A DNA stretch of 62,455 bases from Nitrospirae bacterium JdFR-85. Its GTDB lineage: Bacteria > Nitrospirota > Thermodesulfovibrionia > Thermodesulfovibrionales > JdFR-85. Each line of letters begins with the position of its first letter. The first letter of the stretch is position 1. Below are positions 27,418-36,134 of this stretch, one piece after another. Where the stretch lies: positions 1 through 62,455 of the forward strand of contig MTOU01000011.1 in the NCBI GenBank assembly GCA_002011745.1, in the 5' to 3' direction. The notes under the pieces were generated by a model. The model was not told where the DNA came from. It searched no databases and saw only the letters and a list, made by a program, of their open reading frames with translations. A program made the translations under genes and the position numbers.

Positions 27418-28553
27418 TGAAAGTTTTAGAGAAAACAACTTTAAAGCTTACAACGCAATCGCCCATTCATATTGGTAGCGTTGAGCAAAAATTAACCCCT
27501 TTTGAGTATATACTTAAAGACGGATATGTTTATCCTGTTTCAGAAAATATTCTTTCTGAATTTCTGCTACAACGAAAACTCATAAACTCATATCTCTCAG
27601 CAATTGAAACACAGGGACACAGGTTCAGAATTGAGGATTTCTTTAATCAAAATGGTGTTAAACTTGACGATTCTGAACTACTCAAACTCAGCAATGGCAA
27701 AAGAGTAAGAATATCTGGAAATACATCAAGGCTAACAGAATATAGACCCTTCATCAGAGACGGACTTGGAAATGTATATCTTCCAGGCACGGCAATTAAA
27801 GGCGTAATAAGAACAGCAGTGCTGTACTGTATTCTTAAGAGATATAAAGAATCAGATCCTAAAAATTTCAAAAAACAAATAGAGGAAAGAATAGACAAGA
27901 CTGATATAAGATCTTTTAAACGCAGAGATACCTTCTTATGGCTACAAGAGTTTTATCTTCAAAATTTCACTCTAAACAACAAAAAACGGAGTCCAAATAC
28001 TGATTGGTTCCGTGTTATTAGTGTTTCGGATGCATATTCAGAAAGGGATTTTCAGACAGAAATTATAGGTATTAAAGTCTTAAAAAAAGAAAAATCGGGC
28101 TGGCAGATAAAGAGATTAAATAAAGATCGGGATATGTTGATTTGGGCGGAGTGTGTTCCTGAAGGAGTTACCTTTAGATTTGACATTTGTTTTGATAAAA
28201 ATATCTTAGAAAAATTCAATGATGCTAAACAGAATAAATTTCCACAAAATATTCAAGAGTTGCTAAATATGATTCAAGAATGGGCAAGAGACATACAAAA
28301 ATATGAGCAGAAATTTTTTGATGGTCATCCTTTATCACGATGGTATCAGAGAGAGCTCAACTTCAGAATAGGCTTTGGATCTGGTATGCTCTCAACCACA
28401 ATAGCACTTCTTTTGCCAGAGGATTTAAGAAAAAAGATTCGTAACTACTCAGGCAAAAACAAGGGCAACGAAATCGCACCAAAGTCAAGAAGACTCTGGA
28501 TCAATAATAACAAGTATACTCCTTTAGGATGGGCTAAATTAGATATAACTTAA
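27417..28553 (+). CDS. csm5: Csm5, crRNA 3'-end RAMP of the Csm complex
   Basis: 378 residues. The RAMP start LKLTTQSPIHIGSVEQKLTP, then VYLPGTAIKGVIRTAVLYCIL and the late FRIGFGSGMLSTTIALLL are the usual Csm5 landmarks. Csm5 caps the distal end of the complex and takes part in crRNA 3' maturation with host nucleases. It is the last structural csm gene; the CARF-RelE effector follows after 14 bp. Confidence 0.9.
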   Translation: MKVLEKTTLKLTTQSPIHIGSVEQKLTPFEYILKDGYVYPVSENILSEFLLQRKLINSYLSAIETQGHRFRIEDFFNQNGVKLDDSELLKLSNGKRVRISGNTSRLTEYRPFIRDGLGNVYLPGTAIKGVIRTAVLYCILKRYKESDPKNFKKQIEERIDKTDIRSFKRRDTFLWLQEFYLQNFTLNNKKRSPNTDWFRVISVSDAYSERDFQTEIIGIKVLKKEKSGWQIKRLNKDRDMLIWAECVPEGVTFRFDICFDKNILEKFNDAKQNKFPQNIQELLNMIQEWARDIQKYEQKFFDGHPLSRWYQRELNFRIGFGSGMLSTTIALLLPEDLRKKIRNYSGKNKGNEIAPKSRRLWINNNKYTPLGWAKLDIT

Positions 28554-28567
28554 ACTGGGGAATAATA

Positions 28568-29650
28568 ATGAGTGTCAAACCAACGGTATTTCTTTGTCCT
28601 TCAGGGATATCAATTATTGAATATCTTAAAAGAGAAGGTATGCCTTCCATATCAACACAAACCATTCATGATTTCCTTAAAGATTCCAATGAAGAAACTC
28701 TTAAAAGAGCATCAGCAGAAATTAATTCTTTATACAGAATGGGAATAAATGAAAATGATGTAGTTGTCTTTTTCAGCAGTGATACTGAGGATGGAGAAAT
28801 GGTTGCTGAAATTCTCAGTAATTTTCTAAAAAATAAAATTGGCTGTGATACTTATGTGAAAAGAATTAAGGGTTTACAAATAAATGACAAAAGAAGGTTT
28901 GACAGAGAAGGCATACCTAACCTAACTGAAGAGGTGGTTAACCAGATTGAAAAGTACCAATACTCACATGCAATGGTAATTAATGCTACAACAGGATTCA
29001 AAGCCACTGTGCCCTATCTGACATTTATAGGTATGGTATTTCAAATTCCGATCAAATATATCTTTGAAAGATCAAATGAAATTATTGAATTACCTCCTAT
29101 TCCTATAGATTTTGATCTCAAAAGGTTAGAATCTCTTGCTCCTGTGATTGATCGGATTATTGATGATTTTGCACCTGGTGAAGAAATCACAAAAGAACTA
29201 GGAGTGTCAGAGTATGAATTGAAAACTAACTTCAGTGACATTTTATTAGAAGAAGATGGATTCTTTACGCTCCGTCCCACGGGACGCATTTTATATAAAA
29301 GATACCTCCATATAAAAGGATATAAAAACATCTTTATTTCAGAGAAAGTCTTTAAAAAACTTAATTCAGGCGAATACGATAAAAACAAGTTTGTTTCACT
29401 TTTCAAGAAAATGAAAGATCCCGTACATCTTAAAAGCAAACTCCATAGTGAGGTAAAGAAAAAAGGTAAAATAGACTTAGAATGTTATAAACAAGGAAAC
29501 ACAAACGAAAGAATATTCTTCTATATTGAAAATAATAGTCTCTATATTTGTGACATTTTAATGCACGATGAATACTTGAGATTGATTAATGAAGGAAAAT
29601 TATTAAAAGAGGAATTTCCTCAACGGTTATTTCAAAAGTTACAAACATGA
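28568..29650 (+). CDS. CARF effector with RelE-like C-terminal toxin domain (Cami1-like)
   Basis: 360 residues. The first 190 form a CARF domain of the APE2256 type (FLCPSGISIIEYL; VVVFFSSDTEDGEMVAEIL; VINATTGFKATVPYLTFIGM). A middle helical or winged-helix segment (about 200-260) follows. The C-terminal 95 residues (FISEKVFKKLNSG ... KLHSEVKKKGKIDLECYK ... NERIFFYIENNSLYICDILMHDEYLR) match the RelE/ParE mRNA-interferase pattern, with a basic stretch and the R-hydrophobic-YI-ENN-hydrophobic-HDEY ending. CARF-RelE fusions (Cami1) cut ribosome-bound mRNA upon cyclic-oligoadenylate binding. The domain call is by eye. GGGG precedes the ATG, and the stop overlaps the next gene by 4 bp. Confidence 0.72.
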   Translation: MSVKPTVFLCPSGISIIEYLKREGMPSISTQTIHDFLKDSNEETLKRASAEINSLYRMGINENDVVVFFSSDTEDGEMVAEILSNFLKNKIGCDTYVKRIKGLQINDKRRFDREGIPNLTEEVVNQIEKYQYSHAMVINATTGFKATVPYLTFIGMVFQIPIKYIFERSNEIIELPPIPIDFDLKRLESLAPVIDRIIDDFAPGEEITKELGVSEYELKTNFSDILLEEDGFFTLRPTGRILYKRYLHIKGYKNIFISEKVFKKLNSGEYDKNKFVSLFKKMKDPVHLKSKLHSEVKKKGKIDLECYKQGNTNERIFFYIENNSLYICDILMHDEYLRLINEGKLLKEEFPQRLFQKLQT

Positions 29651-29886
29651 AAATTATTGACATTAGCACATTATACTCAGACACGGCCAAACTTTCTGAA
29701 ATTGACACCTACATTAAAAAGGCCCGTGAACTCGCCGGTGAGGGTAATGAGGTGGTGCTCACGGGAGCGGGGCCTGTGTGGCTGTATCTTAAGATTGCTC
29801 ATGCCCTGCATGGGGTTGCAAGAAAACTGATTTACCGCAGTCCTGTTACAGGGGATGTGGTTATTTTTGACCATAGTCCTTATTGA
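29647..29886 (+). CDS. csx3: Csx3-like small protein, candidate ring nuclease
   Basis: 79 residues. The sequence EVVLTGAGPVWLYLKIAHALHG, followed by a strand and GDVVIFDHSPY, matches the core of Csx3 (GRGPIWL ... AHKYH ... GAVVVQSHS), a family with ring-nuclease activity that degrades cyclic oligoadenylate. It is shorter than usual Csx3 (about 100-110), lacking the C-terminal tail. ATGA overlap with the CARF-RelE gene suggests the effector and its off-switch are co-translated. A decayed relative lies at 31518-31604. Confidence 0.65.
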   Translation: MKIIDISTLYSDTAKLSEIDTYIKKARELAGEGNEVVLTGAGPVWLYLKIAHALHGVARKLIYRSPVTGDVVIFDHSPY

Positions 29887-30085
29887 TCTTTGACAATGCT
29901 ATTAGTCAGAATTAAAGTACAGGATTCCAAAATCCAAATGCCAGATTTCTGGCTAAGTGGTAAAAGCAATTTTACATATTCCAACGGAGTCAAAAGTCAT
30001 GAGTCAGGAGGAAAATTATGTGCAAGCTCGGCTGGGCGGTGGTGGAAATGGTATAATATTGTTACAGTTATCTGGAGACATCGAG

Positions 30086-30277
30086 ATGGACAAGGTATCC
30101 AGAAAGGAATATGAGAAATTTCTTAGGAGATGTTTAAAGATTGAAAAGGAGCTTCATCAGGTCTTCCCTGATATAGACAGACATGACCTTCACCTTATAG
30201 TGAGAAGCCTTCTCATACCAAGAAAGTGGGGGAGAAAATTTCTCCTCAGGAAAAGAGGACAGAGATATGTCCCCTGA
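30086..30277 (+). CDS. Small basic protein upstream of a nucleotidyltransferase
   Basis: 63 residues from ATG 30086 (MDKVSRKEYEKFLRRCLKIEK), helical and basic, ending RKRGQRYVP. A longer frame starts at ATG 29999, and both have a GGAG about 9 nt upstream, so the start is uncertain. A TATAAT at 30052-30057 would favour 30086. It overlaps the nucleotidyltransferase by 11 bp. The pairing of a small protein with an MNT-like nucleotidyltransferase resembles toxin-antitoxin or defence pairs. No family recognised. Confidence 0.5.
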   Translation: MDKVSRKEYEKFLRRCLKIEKELHQVFPDIDRHDLHLIVRSLLIPRKWGRKFLLRKRGQRYVP

Positions 30278-30743
30278 TGAGGTGCTACTTGAAAGAGTTA
30301 TTGCTACACTGAGAAAGGTAAAACTGGAGGCAATCCTGGTGGGAAATGTTGCATCTGTTTTACAGGGTGTTCCTATAATGACTCAGGATATTGACCTCTT
30401 TGTGAGGGATACCGAACTAAACAGAAAAAAGATCAGACTCTTTGCAGAAGAACTCGGCCTTAGTATATTTAAAAGAGACGAAGCAATATCAGAGGTAATA
30501 ACTGCTGAAGGGCATGAATTAGTGGTAGATTTTATCTTCAGGTTATCACATGACCAGAAATTTGAAAGTGTAAGAAGCAGGGCTAAAAGGGTGAAGATAG
30601 GAAGACACTACTGTCTGGTGGCTGACCTTGAAGATATCCTTAAGGCTAAAAAGGCTGCAAACCGTCCCAAAGACCAAGCGGCTTTAAAACTAATAGAGGA
30701 TACTCTGAGGATAAGAAATTATTTACAAAGGAAATCTAAATAA
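30267..30743 (+). CDS. Nucleotidyltransferase, DUF6036/AbiEii-like
   Basis: 158 residues. The nucleotidyltransferase core reads LEAILVGNVASVLQGVPIMTQDIDLFVRD, with the DxD metal-binding pair; the usual GG is GN. A later hydrophobic strand (ELVVDFIF) supplies the third acidic residue, and the C-terminal LVADLEDILKAKKAANRPKDQAAL is typical of AbiEii/DUF6036 proteins. It may modify a partner or RNA in a toxin-antitoxin setting. It overlaps the small gene upstream, and lies just outside the intact CRISPR-Cas genes. Confidence 0.75.
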   Translation: MSPDEVLLERVIATLRKVKLEAILVGNVASVLQGVPIMTQDIDLFVRDTELNRKKIRLFAEELGLSIFKRDEAISEVITAEGHELVVDFIFRLSHDQKFESVRSRAKRVKIGRHYCLVADLEDILKAKKAANRPKDQAALKLIEDTLRIRNYLQRKSK

Positions 30744-30818
30744 GAATTAAATTTTACTATCCCTACAAAATCTTGAGACCCTTTAGTGTCTTTAAAGGTT
30801 TAAAGATTGCGAGCGTAA

Positions 30819-31488
30819 AATGTGCCCTTTAAGATTGAGGGCAAGACCTTGGGAGCAAAACTTTCCTCTTTTGCTATAAGCCAATGGCTTAATGAACAGG
30901 GCTGGTCCCCAGAAGTGGTTCTCCTTTCTCCTGTGACTCTACCCTTTCAACCTCATCTATTGCAAAATGAGCGTTTGCGGAGGGTTTAATGGAGAGTTTT
31001 GAGTGCCTTGAAAATGGCGAATGAAGAACCTGAGAAGTATCTTAAAAATCTTGAAGAGCCGTCCTCAAAGAAGTGTTTAGAATCTCCGAGGAGGGGTAGA
31101 GTTAAGAAGGTTGAGAGAAACCTTCAGAAATATATAGATTACTTAACCTTGGATTAAACAATACCATTGCTGGCAATGAGGTTAATAAGATAACAAAAGA
31201 GGTTGAGCTTATTGCAGGATGAGAACCTTTAATAAAACTCATTAGATACGGTGATAAAGAAGTGAAGCCTCTCCGACCAAAGGTCGGGTCTTCCAGTGCA
31301 AGGAAAAGAAATTTTTGAAAGTCGGGGATGAAGGCAAAGGGCATTGTAATAGAACCTCAGAAAAGAAACTTTTTTGCCCATGCGAGACCGGAGGGAAATG
31401 TGACATACTGCAAGGTAGAGCGTGTAGGAGATAACAAAAAAGTTATGTTAGTTATACCAACAAAGCATCTCCAGAAGATTAAAAGATA
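30819..31488 (+). pseudogene. Decayed Csx1-like CARF-HEPN gene
   Basis: One frame reads VPFKIEGKTLGAKLSSFAISQWLNEQG then VVLLSPVTLPF, like the CARF start of Csx1 proteins, and stops. Later pieces (RLLNLGLNNTIAGNEVNKITKE, PLIKLIRYGDKEVKPL) and finally MKAKGIVIEPQKRNFFAHARPEGNVTYCKVE follow in broken frames. RNFFAHA resembles the R-x4-H HEPN active site of Csx1 (NFxAHAG-x-N). Multiple stops and frameshifts make it non-functional. It is followed by a csx3-like relic. The remainder of 30744-31749 contains no intact gene. Confidence 0.55.
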
Positions 31489-31517
31489 GCTCAATGAGGC
31501 GTTGAATGAGTGAAGTG

Positions 31518-31604
31518 ATGATAAGAGTAGATGAACTCTACAGCGAAAAGGCACTTCTTTAGTCATGTAACAGGGGATGTGGTAATGACCATAGCCCTTA
31601 TTGA
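31518..31604 (+). pseudogene. Remnant of a second csx3-like gene
   Basis: From ATG 31518 the frame MIRVDELYSEKALL parallels the start of the intact gene at 29647 (MKIIDISTLYSDTAKL). After a stop, DNA at 31561-31604 matches 29839-29887 (ACAGGGGATGTGGT and CCTTATTGAT shared) with a 5-bp deletion. About 110 bp of the middle is missing. It is the C-terminal GDVV-DHSPY region of Csx3 in decayed form. Confidence 0.65.
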
Positions 31605-31749
31605 TTATTTGACAAACTCTGCAGAGGTAGAAGGTTGGATGAGGTATCGATCTGAAACAGTTTCTTTCCATTTAAAAACTCAATCTTATTCATAATTTCT
31701 TCGTATTTATCGAATATAATTAAAATAATAGATTGAAAGGAGGAATATA
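31605..31749 (+). promoter_or_regulatory. Promoter region of the copper cluster
   Basis: GAAAC-A-GTTTC at 31654-31664 is an 11-bp inverted repeat. A perfect TATAAT lies at 31715-31720 without a clear -35 at standard spacing, which would fit activator dependence. GGAGG at 31738-31742 is the ribosome site of the first gene. Confidence 0.4.
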
Positions 31750-31992
31750 ATGATGCATTGGGATGGATTTGACATGGGATTTGGAGGCTTTGGATGGATA
31801 TTTATGGTTCTGTCCTGGATTATTCTCATTGTGTTGGCCGTTTATCTGATCAAACATCTGTTCACTGATAGAAGCAAAATTGAATCGTCATCAGAAGATA
31901 CAGCTGAGGAGATTCTCAAAAAGAGATTTGCAAAGGGTGAGATCTCTAAATCCGAGTATGAAGAACATCTAAGGGCTTTAAGACAAAAGTGA
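31750..31992 (+). CDS. Small membrane protein with SHOCT domain
   Basis: 80 residues: a hydrophobic helix (GGFGWIFMVLSWIILIVLAVYLI, about 13-35) and a C-terminal SHOCT motif (AEEILKKRFAKGEISKSEYEEHLRAL). Such proteins are common in copper- and stress-response clusters. The good GGAGG ribosome site and position as first gene before the Met-rich protein and CopB suggest a regulatory or accessory role in metal handling. The Met/His/Trp start (MMHWDGFDMG) may bind metal. Confidence 0.72.
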   Translation: MMHWDGFDMGFGGFGWIFMVLSWIILIVLAVYLIKHLFTDRSKIESSSEDTAEEILKKRFAKGEISKSEYEEHLRALRQK

Positions 31993-32015
31993 TAATAAAG
32001 ATGGGAGGTCAAAGA

Positions 32016-32555
32016 ATGAGAGAGACTATAGGTATGCTTTTAGTAGTTCTCTTTATGTTAGCAGGGACTGCCTTTGCCTATATGGAAGGCAGCCCTATGA
32101 TGGGTGTAGTAGAGAATTCAGAAGCACAAATTAAGGGCTCACAGGAAGGTTGTGGTATGAGTACAGAAACAAAAGGAGACTTTATTTATGGAAGAAACAG
32201 TAAAGGCATGATGATCTCAGGCACGGGTTGTGGTATGATAGGTCATGGTACAGGAGCTGGAATGATGGGAATGATACATAACATGATGGGAACTCCAACA
32301 GGATGTGCAATGATGGGCGCAGTAGTACCAAGCATGCTCTTCTCCAGGAAATACCAGAAGTTTCTTGATGAGACAGTAGAATTAAGAAGACAGCTTCACC
32401 AAAAACAATTCGAGTACTTCGAGGCCCTAAGAAAACCTGATACAACTGCAGAGGCTATTGCCAAGATCTACAAGGAGATTTATGAACTGCAACGCAGAAT
32501 ATCTGAAAAACTTCCAAGAGCAGAATCCAGCCATCATTGTGGGCATTCTCACTAA
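32016..32555 (+). CDS. Met-rich Spy/CpxP-like periplasmic protein
   Basis: 179 residues from ATG 32016 (GGAGGT at 32004-32009). A signal peptide ends near AFA. The mature N-terminal half is rich in Met, Gly, His and Cys (GMMIS, GMIGHGTGAGMMGMIHNMMG), typical of Cu(I)-binding periplasmic proteins. The C-terminal helix KFLDETVELRRQLHQKQFEYFEALRK is shared with the protein at 8058-8453, and the end is HHCGHSH. It probably buffers copper in the periplasm for the ATPase encoded next. Confidence 0.75.
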   Translation: MRETIGMLLVVLFMLAGTAFAYMEGSPMMGVVENSEAQIKGSQEGCGMSTETKGDFIYGRNSKGMMISGTGCGMIGHGTGAGMMGMIHNMMGTPTGCAMMGAVVPSMLFSRKYQKFLDETVELRRQLHQKQFEYFEALRKPDTTAEAIAKIYKEIYELQRRISEKLPRAESSHHCGHSH

Positions 32556-32580
32556 TAGAGTATGAGGAGGGATATATTAT

Positions 32581-34689
32581 TTGAACCATTCAGGACATGA
32601 AGAACATGATCATAACAGCCATCCACCCCCAAAGGGGATGATGGCTGAAGAAGATAACAAACAGGAAATGCATCACCATGAGAGCCCCATAGAAGAGTCT
32701 CATGCCATGCATGAGGGTCACAAGGATAATGGCCAGGTCAGCCACCATGCTCATATGGTAGCTGACTTCAGACGGAGATTCTGGATAAGCCTTGCTGTTA
32801 CACTTCCGATACTGCTTCTCTCACCAATGATACAAAGGTCTCTTGGACTCGAAGAGACATTACGCTTTCCTGGCGACATCTATCTACTCTTCGGCCTTTC
32901 AAGTTTTGTATTCTTCTATGGTGGTTATCCTTTCCTGAAAGGACTATTTGATGAGCTGAGACAAGCACGGCCAGGGATGATGACCCTAATCGCCATTGCT
33001 ATTTCAACCGCCTATCTCTACAGCACTGTTGTGGTGTTTGGTCTTAAAGGTAAGGTATTCTTCTGGGAGCTGGTCACGTTGGTTGACATTATGCTCTTGG
33101 GACACTGGATAGAGATGCGTTCAGTAATGGGAGCATCACGGGCACTTGAAGAACTGGCAAAGCTAATGCCTTCTGAAGCACATCTACTTCTGCCTGATGG
33201 AACCACCACTGATGTGCCATTAAAGGAATTGAAAACAGGTGACAGGGTACTGGTGAAGCCAGGAGAGAAGATACCTGCTGATGGAGATGTTATAGAGGGA
33301 GAGACCTCAGTTAATGAATCAATGTTGACAGGAGAGTCTAAACCTGTGGTGAAGAAGGCAGGTGACAGGGTTATAGGAGGAGCCATAAATGGAGAGGGCT
33401 CTATTGTGGTTGAGATAAAAAAGACAGGCAAGGACTCCTTTCTTTCACAGGTTATAGAGCTGGTGAGGGAGGCTCAGGAGAGCAAATCAAAGACTCAGGA
33501 CCTTGCAAATCGTGCTGCCTTGTGGCTAACACTTATTGCCTTTGCAGGAGGTAGCATAACACTGCTCGTATGGCTCTTTATAATAAATAAGGATTTTGCC
33601 TTCTCTCTTGAACGCACTGTCACGGTTATGGTCATTACCTGTCCTCATGCCTTGGGGCTTGCTGTGCCTCTGGTAGTGGCTGTATCTACTGCACTTGCAG
33701 CAAGAAGTGGACTATTGATCAGAAACAGAGCAGCCTTTGAAAGGGCAAGAAATATACAGGCTATTATATTCGACAAGACAGGCACATTAACAGAGGGTAG
33801 ATTTGGAGTAACAGATGCAGTGATCTTTGATAGTAATATAGACGAGAAGGAACTTCTAAAATATGCCGCCTCTGTAGAGGCACATTCAGAACATCCTATT
33901 GCACAGGGGATTGTTGCATCTGCTAATGATAGACTCCAGATAGAGGACTTCAGAGCCATTCCTGGCAAGGGTGCAGAGGCAAGAGTTAATGGTAAGGAGG
34001 TAAAAGTTGTAAGTCCTGGATACCTTAAAGAAAAAGGCATAAATATAGAAGACGAGAGGATAGATGTACTCTCCTCACAGGGAAAAACAGTCGTCTTTGT
34101 CCTGATAAATAGACAGCTAAAAGGAGCTATTGCACTGGCAGACATTATAAGGCCAGAGTCTAAGGAGGCAATTGCAAAACTTAAAAGGATGGACATCAGA
34201 TGTATAATGCTTACTGGAGATAATGCTCAAGTGGCAAAGTGGGTATCAGACGAGATTGGTCTTGATGAATATTTTGCTGAAGTCCTTCCTCATGAGAAGT
34301 CTGAAAAGGTAAAGGATGTACAATCAAGGGGATTTGTGGTTGCTATGACAGGCGATGGTGTTAATGATGCACCTGCCCTTGCCCAGGCTGATGTGGGCAT
34401 TGCCATTGGAGCAGGAACAGATGTGGCAGTGGAGACCGCAGACATTGTCCTCGTAAGAAGCAACCCTCTTGATGCAGTAGCCATTATTGGTCTTGCCCGT
34501 GCAACATACCGAAAGATGATACAGAACCTTTCATGGGCTACAGGATACAATGCCTTTGCCATACCCCTTGCTGCAGGAGTTATGTATAAATGGGGAGTGC
34601 TGCTCAGCCCTGCGATGGGTGCTATATTGATGTCATTGAGTACAGTAATAGTAGCTATTAATGCAAGGTTTTTAAAAATGGAGGTGTAA
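32581..34689 (+). CDS. copB: Copper-translocating P1B-type ATPase, CopB class
   Basis: 702 residues from TTG 32581 (AGGAGG at 32565-32570). A His/Met-rich N terminus ([18 protein letters not shown]) replaces a classical metal domain. Landmarks: TGES in the actuator domain, the transmembrane CPH motif ([13 protein letters not shown]) that defines the CopB/P1B-3 group, DKTGT phosphorylation site, SEHP, TGDN and GDGVND. Known CopB enzymes export copper from the cytoplasm. ATG 32638 is a possible alternative start but would lose most of the His-rich tail. Confidence 0.92.
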   Translation: MNHSGHEEHDHNSHPPPKGMMAEEDNKQEMHHHESPIEESHAMHEGHKDNGQVSHHAHMVADFRRRFWISLAVTLPILLLSPMIQRSLGLEETLRFPGDIYLLFGLSSFVFFYGGYPFLKGLFDELRQARPGMMTLIAIAISTAYLYSTVVVFGLKGKVFFWELVTLVDIMLLGHWIEMRSVMGASRALEELAKLMPSEAHLLLPDGTTTDVPLKELKTGDRVLVKPGEKIPADGDVIEGETSVNESMLTGESKPVVKKAGDRVIGGAINGEGSIVVEIKKTGKDSFLSQVIELVREAQESKSKTQDLANRAALWLTLIAFAGGSITLLVWLFIINKDFAFSLERTVTVMVITCPHALGLAVPLVVAVSTALAARSGLLIRNRAAFERARNIQAIIFDKTGTLTEGRFGVTDAVIFDSNIDEKELLKYAASVEAHSEHPIAQGIVASANDRLQIEDFRAIPGKGAEARVNGKEVKVVSPGYLKEKGINIEDERIDVLSSQGKTVVFVLINRQLKGAIALADIIRPESKEAIAKLKRMDIRCIMLTGDNAQVAKWVSDEIGLDEYFAEVLPHEKSEKVKDVQSRGFVVAMTGDGVNDAPALAQADVGIAIGAGTDVAVETADIVLVRSNPLDAVAIIGLARATYRKMIQNLSWATGYNAFAIPLAAGVMYKWGVLLSPAMGAILMSLSTVIVAINARFLKMEV

Positions 34690-34691
34690 AT

Positions 34692-35078
34692 ATGATAGAC
34701 AAAAGTGTAGTAATTGGCAGAAGGCTTAAAGAGGCAGAAGAGAGCCTTTCTGAGGCAGAACTCTTAAAGGAGGAAAAAATCAGTAACATTGCTACGCTTG
34801 CCAAACTCTATCATGCGATGATATACGGACTTCTGGCCCTTTTTGGGATGGATGATATAGGTTCCCTTACGCACGCAGACCTTATCGAAAGGTTTGATAG
34901 AGAATTTGTTAAGAAGGGATTTTTCAAAAAGGAATATCTGGAGGCAATGAAATTTGCCTATGACTTCACACATGAGTGTGACTGTGTCCATATAAAACAG
35001 CCAGAAGACAGAGATATTGATTATCTCTTCTCAATGGTAAAGGACTTTGTGAAGAATGTGAAGAGAAACCTACTCTGA
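34692..35078 (+). CDS. HEPN-domain protein
   Basis: 128 residues, all helical. The pattern RRLKEAEESLSEAELL, NIATLAKLYHAMIYGLLALFG and FAYDFTHECD is that of the HEPN/UPF0332 family. The R-x4-6-H RNase signature is not evident, so it may be a non-catalytic HEPN protein. It starts 2 bp after copB, probably the end of the same operon. No nucleotidyltransferase partner is adjacent. Confidence 0.65.
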   Translation: MIDKSVVIGRRLKEAEESLSEAELLKEEKISNIATLAKLYHAMIYGLLALFGMDDIGSLTHADLIERFDREFVKKGFFKKEYLEAMKFAYDFTHECDCVHIKQPEDRDIDYLFSMVKDFVKNVKRNLL

Positions 35079-35837
35079 TTTAAGAATCTCAACTATTCTT
35101 TCCATCACCTCTGATGCACTCTCACGGAAGAGGATTTTGGCCATATGATCATAAGGCGTTTCAGTCCTGTTGATAAAGATGAGCCTTGCACCAGAATGGT
35201 AGGCGAGCCGGGGTATGGAGGCTGCAGGTTCAACCTGAAGTGAAGAGCCTATCATAAGCAGTACATCAGAACGGTGTGCAGCCTCAATAGCCCTCCCCAT
35301 CTCTTCCTGCGGCATAGGCTGGCCAAAGGAGACAGTGGCAGGCTTGATCAATCCACCACAGTGTTCACATTTGGGATCAAACCCTGTATCTTCAAGAATA
35401 CTATGTATCTCTTCTATAGGCCACGTCCTTTCACAGCTAATACATATGGCCTTCCGGTTGGTACCGTGAAGTTCTATCACGATCTCAGGTGAGTTTCCAG
35501 CCTCCTGATGAAGCCCATCTATATTCTGAGTGATAAGTGATTTAAGCAATCCCATCCTTTCAAGTTCTGCAAGGGCAAGATGTGCCTTGTTGGGTCTGGC
35601 ATCTTTTAGATCTCTAAAGAGTTCATACTTCATTCTCCAGTACTCCATGCGTGCCTCTCTGCTTGACAGAAATTCCTGATAGGTGACTATTCTGTAGCGA
35701 TTCCATATACCACCTGGACTACGGAAATCAGGAATGCCTGACTCGGTAGATATCCCTGCCCCTGTAAAGGCACAGAGATATTGAGAATCTCTGATCAACT
35801 CTGCTGCTTCTGTGACTCTACGGTCAAAAGAATCCAT
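35070..35837 (-). CDS. Sir2-family NAD-dependent protein deacylase
   Basis: 255 residues from ATG 35837. NAD-binding GAGISTESGIPDFR, catalytic region TQNIDGLHQEAG with the active-site His in ELHGT, zinc ribbon CISC ... CEHC, and the terminal GSSLQVEPAASIP are all intact. Sirtuins remove acyl groups from lysines using NAD. The open frame extends upstream to 35921, but the family N terminus fits 35837. It converges on the HEPN gene with a 9-bp overlap. Confidence 0.92.
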   Translation of the reverse strand: MDSFDRRVTEAAELIRDSQYLCAFTGAGISTESGIPDFRSPGGIWNRYRIVTYQEFLSSREARMEYWRMKYELFRDLKDARPNKAHLALAELERMGLLKSLITQNIDGLHQEAGNSPEIVIELHGTNRKAICISCERTWPIEEIHSILEDTGFDPKCEHCGGLIKPATVSFGQPMPQEEMGRAIEAAHRSDVLLMIGSSLQVEPAASIPRLAYHSGARLIFINRTETPYDHMAKILFRESASEVMERIVEILKSE

Positions 35838-35892
35838 AACTTGAGAACTTGCACAGGGTTTTTCTATTATAACAAAGTGAGGTGAATAAAAA

Positions 35893-36129
35893 ATGAAGGA
35901 TAAAAAAGACAAATGGGTCACTCTCAGAATTACCTATGGCCCTCTTGAGGCTGAAATGATTAAGGATATACTGGAAAGTGGAGGCATCGAGGTGATTGTA
36001 CGTTCATCCAAAGTCAGCCCTTATCCAGTGAATGTTGGTAAGATAGGAGAGATAAAGATTCTTGTGAGAGAGAAAGACCTTGAGGATGCAGAAAAGGTTC
36101 TGAGTCAGATAGAAGAGCCTCCTGAGTGA
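35893..36129 (+). CDS. DUF2007 putative signal-transducing protein
   Basis: 78 residues with the DUF2007 pattern: hydrophobic strand KWVTLRITYGPLEAEMIKDILESGGIEVIVR, then IKILVREKDLEDAEKVLSQ. These small PII-like-fold proteins are widespread and poorly understood. It is divergent from the sir2 gene and convergent with the zinc-ribbon gene. Confidence 0.8.
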   Translation: MKDKKDKWVTLRITYGPLEAEMIKDILESGGIEVIVRSSKVSPYPVNVGKIGEIKILVREKDLEDAEKVLSQIEEPPE

Positions 36130-36134
36130 GATAC

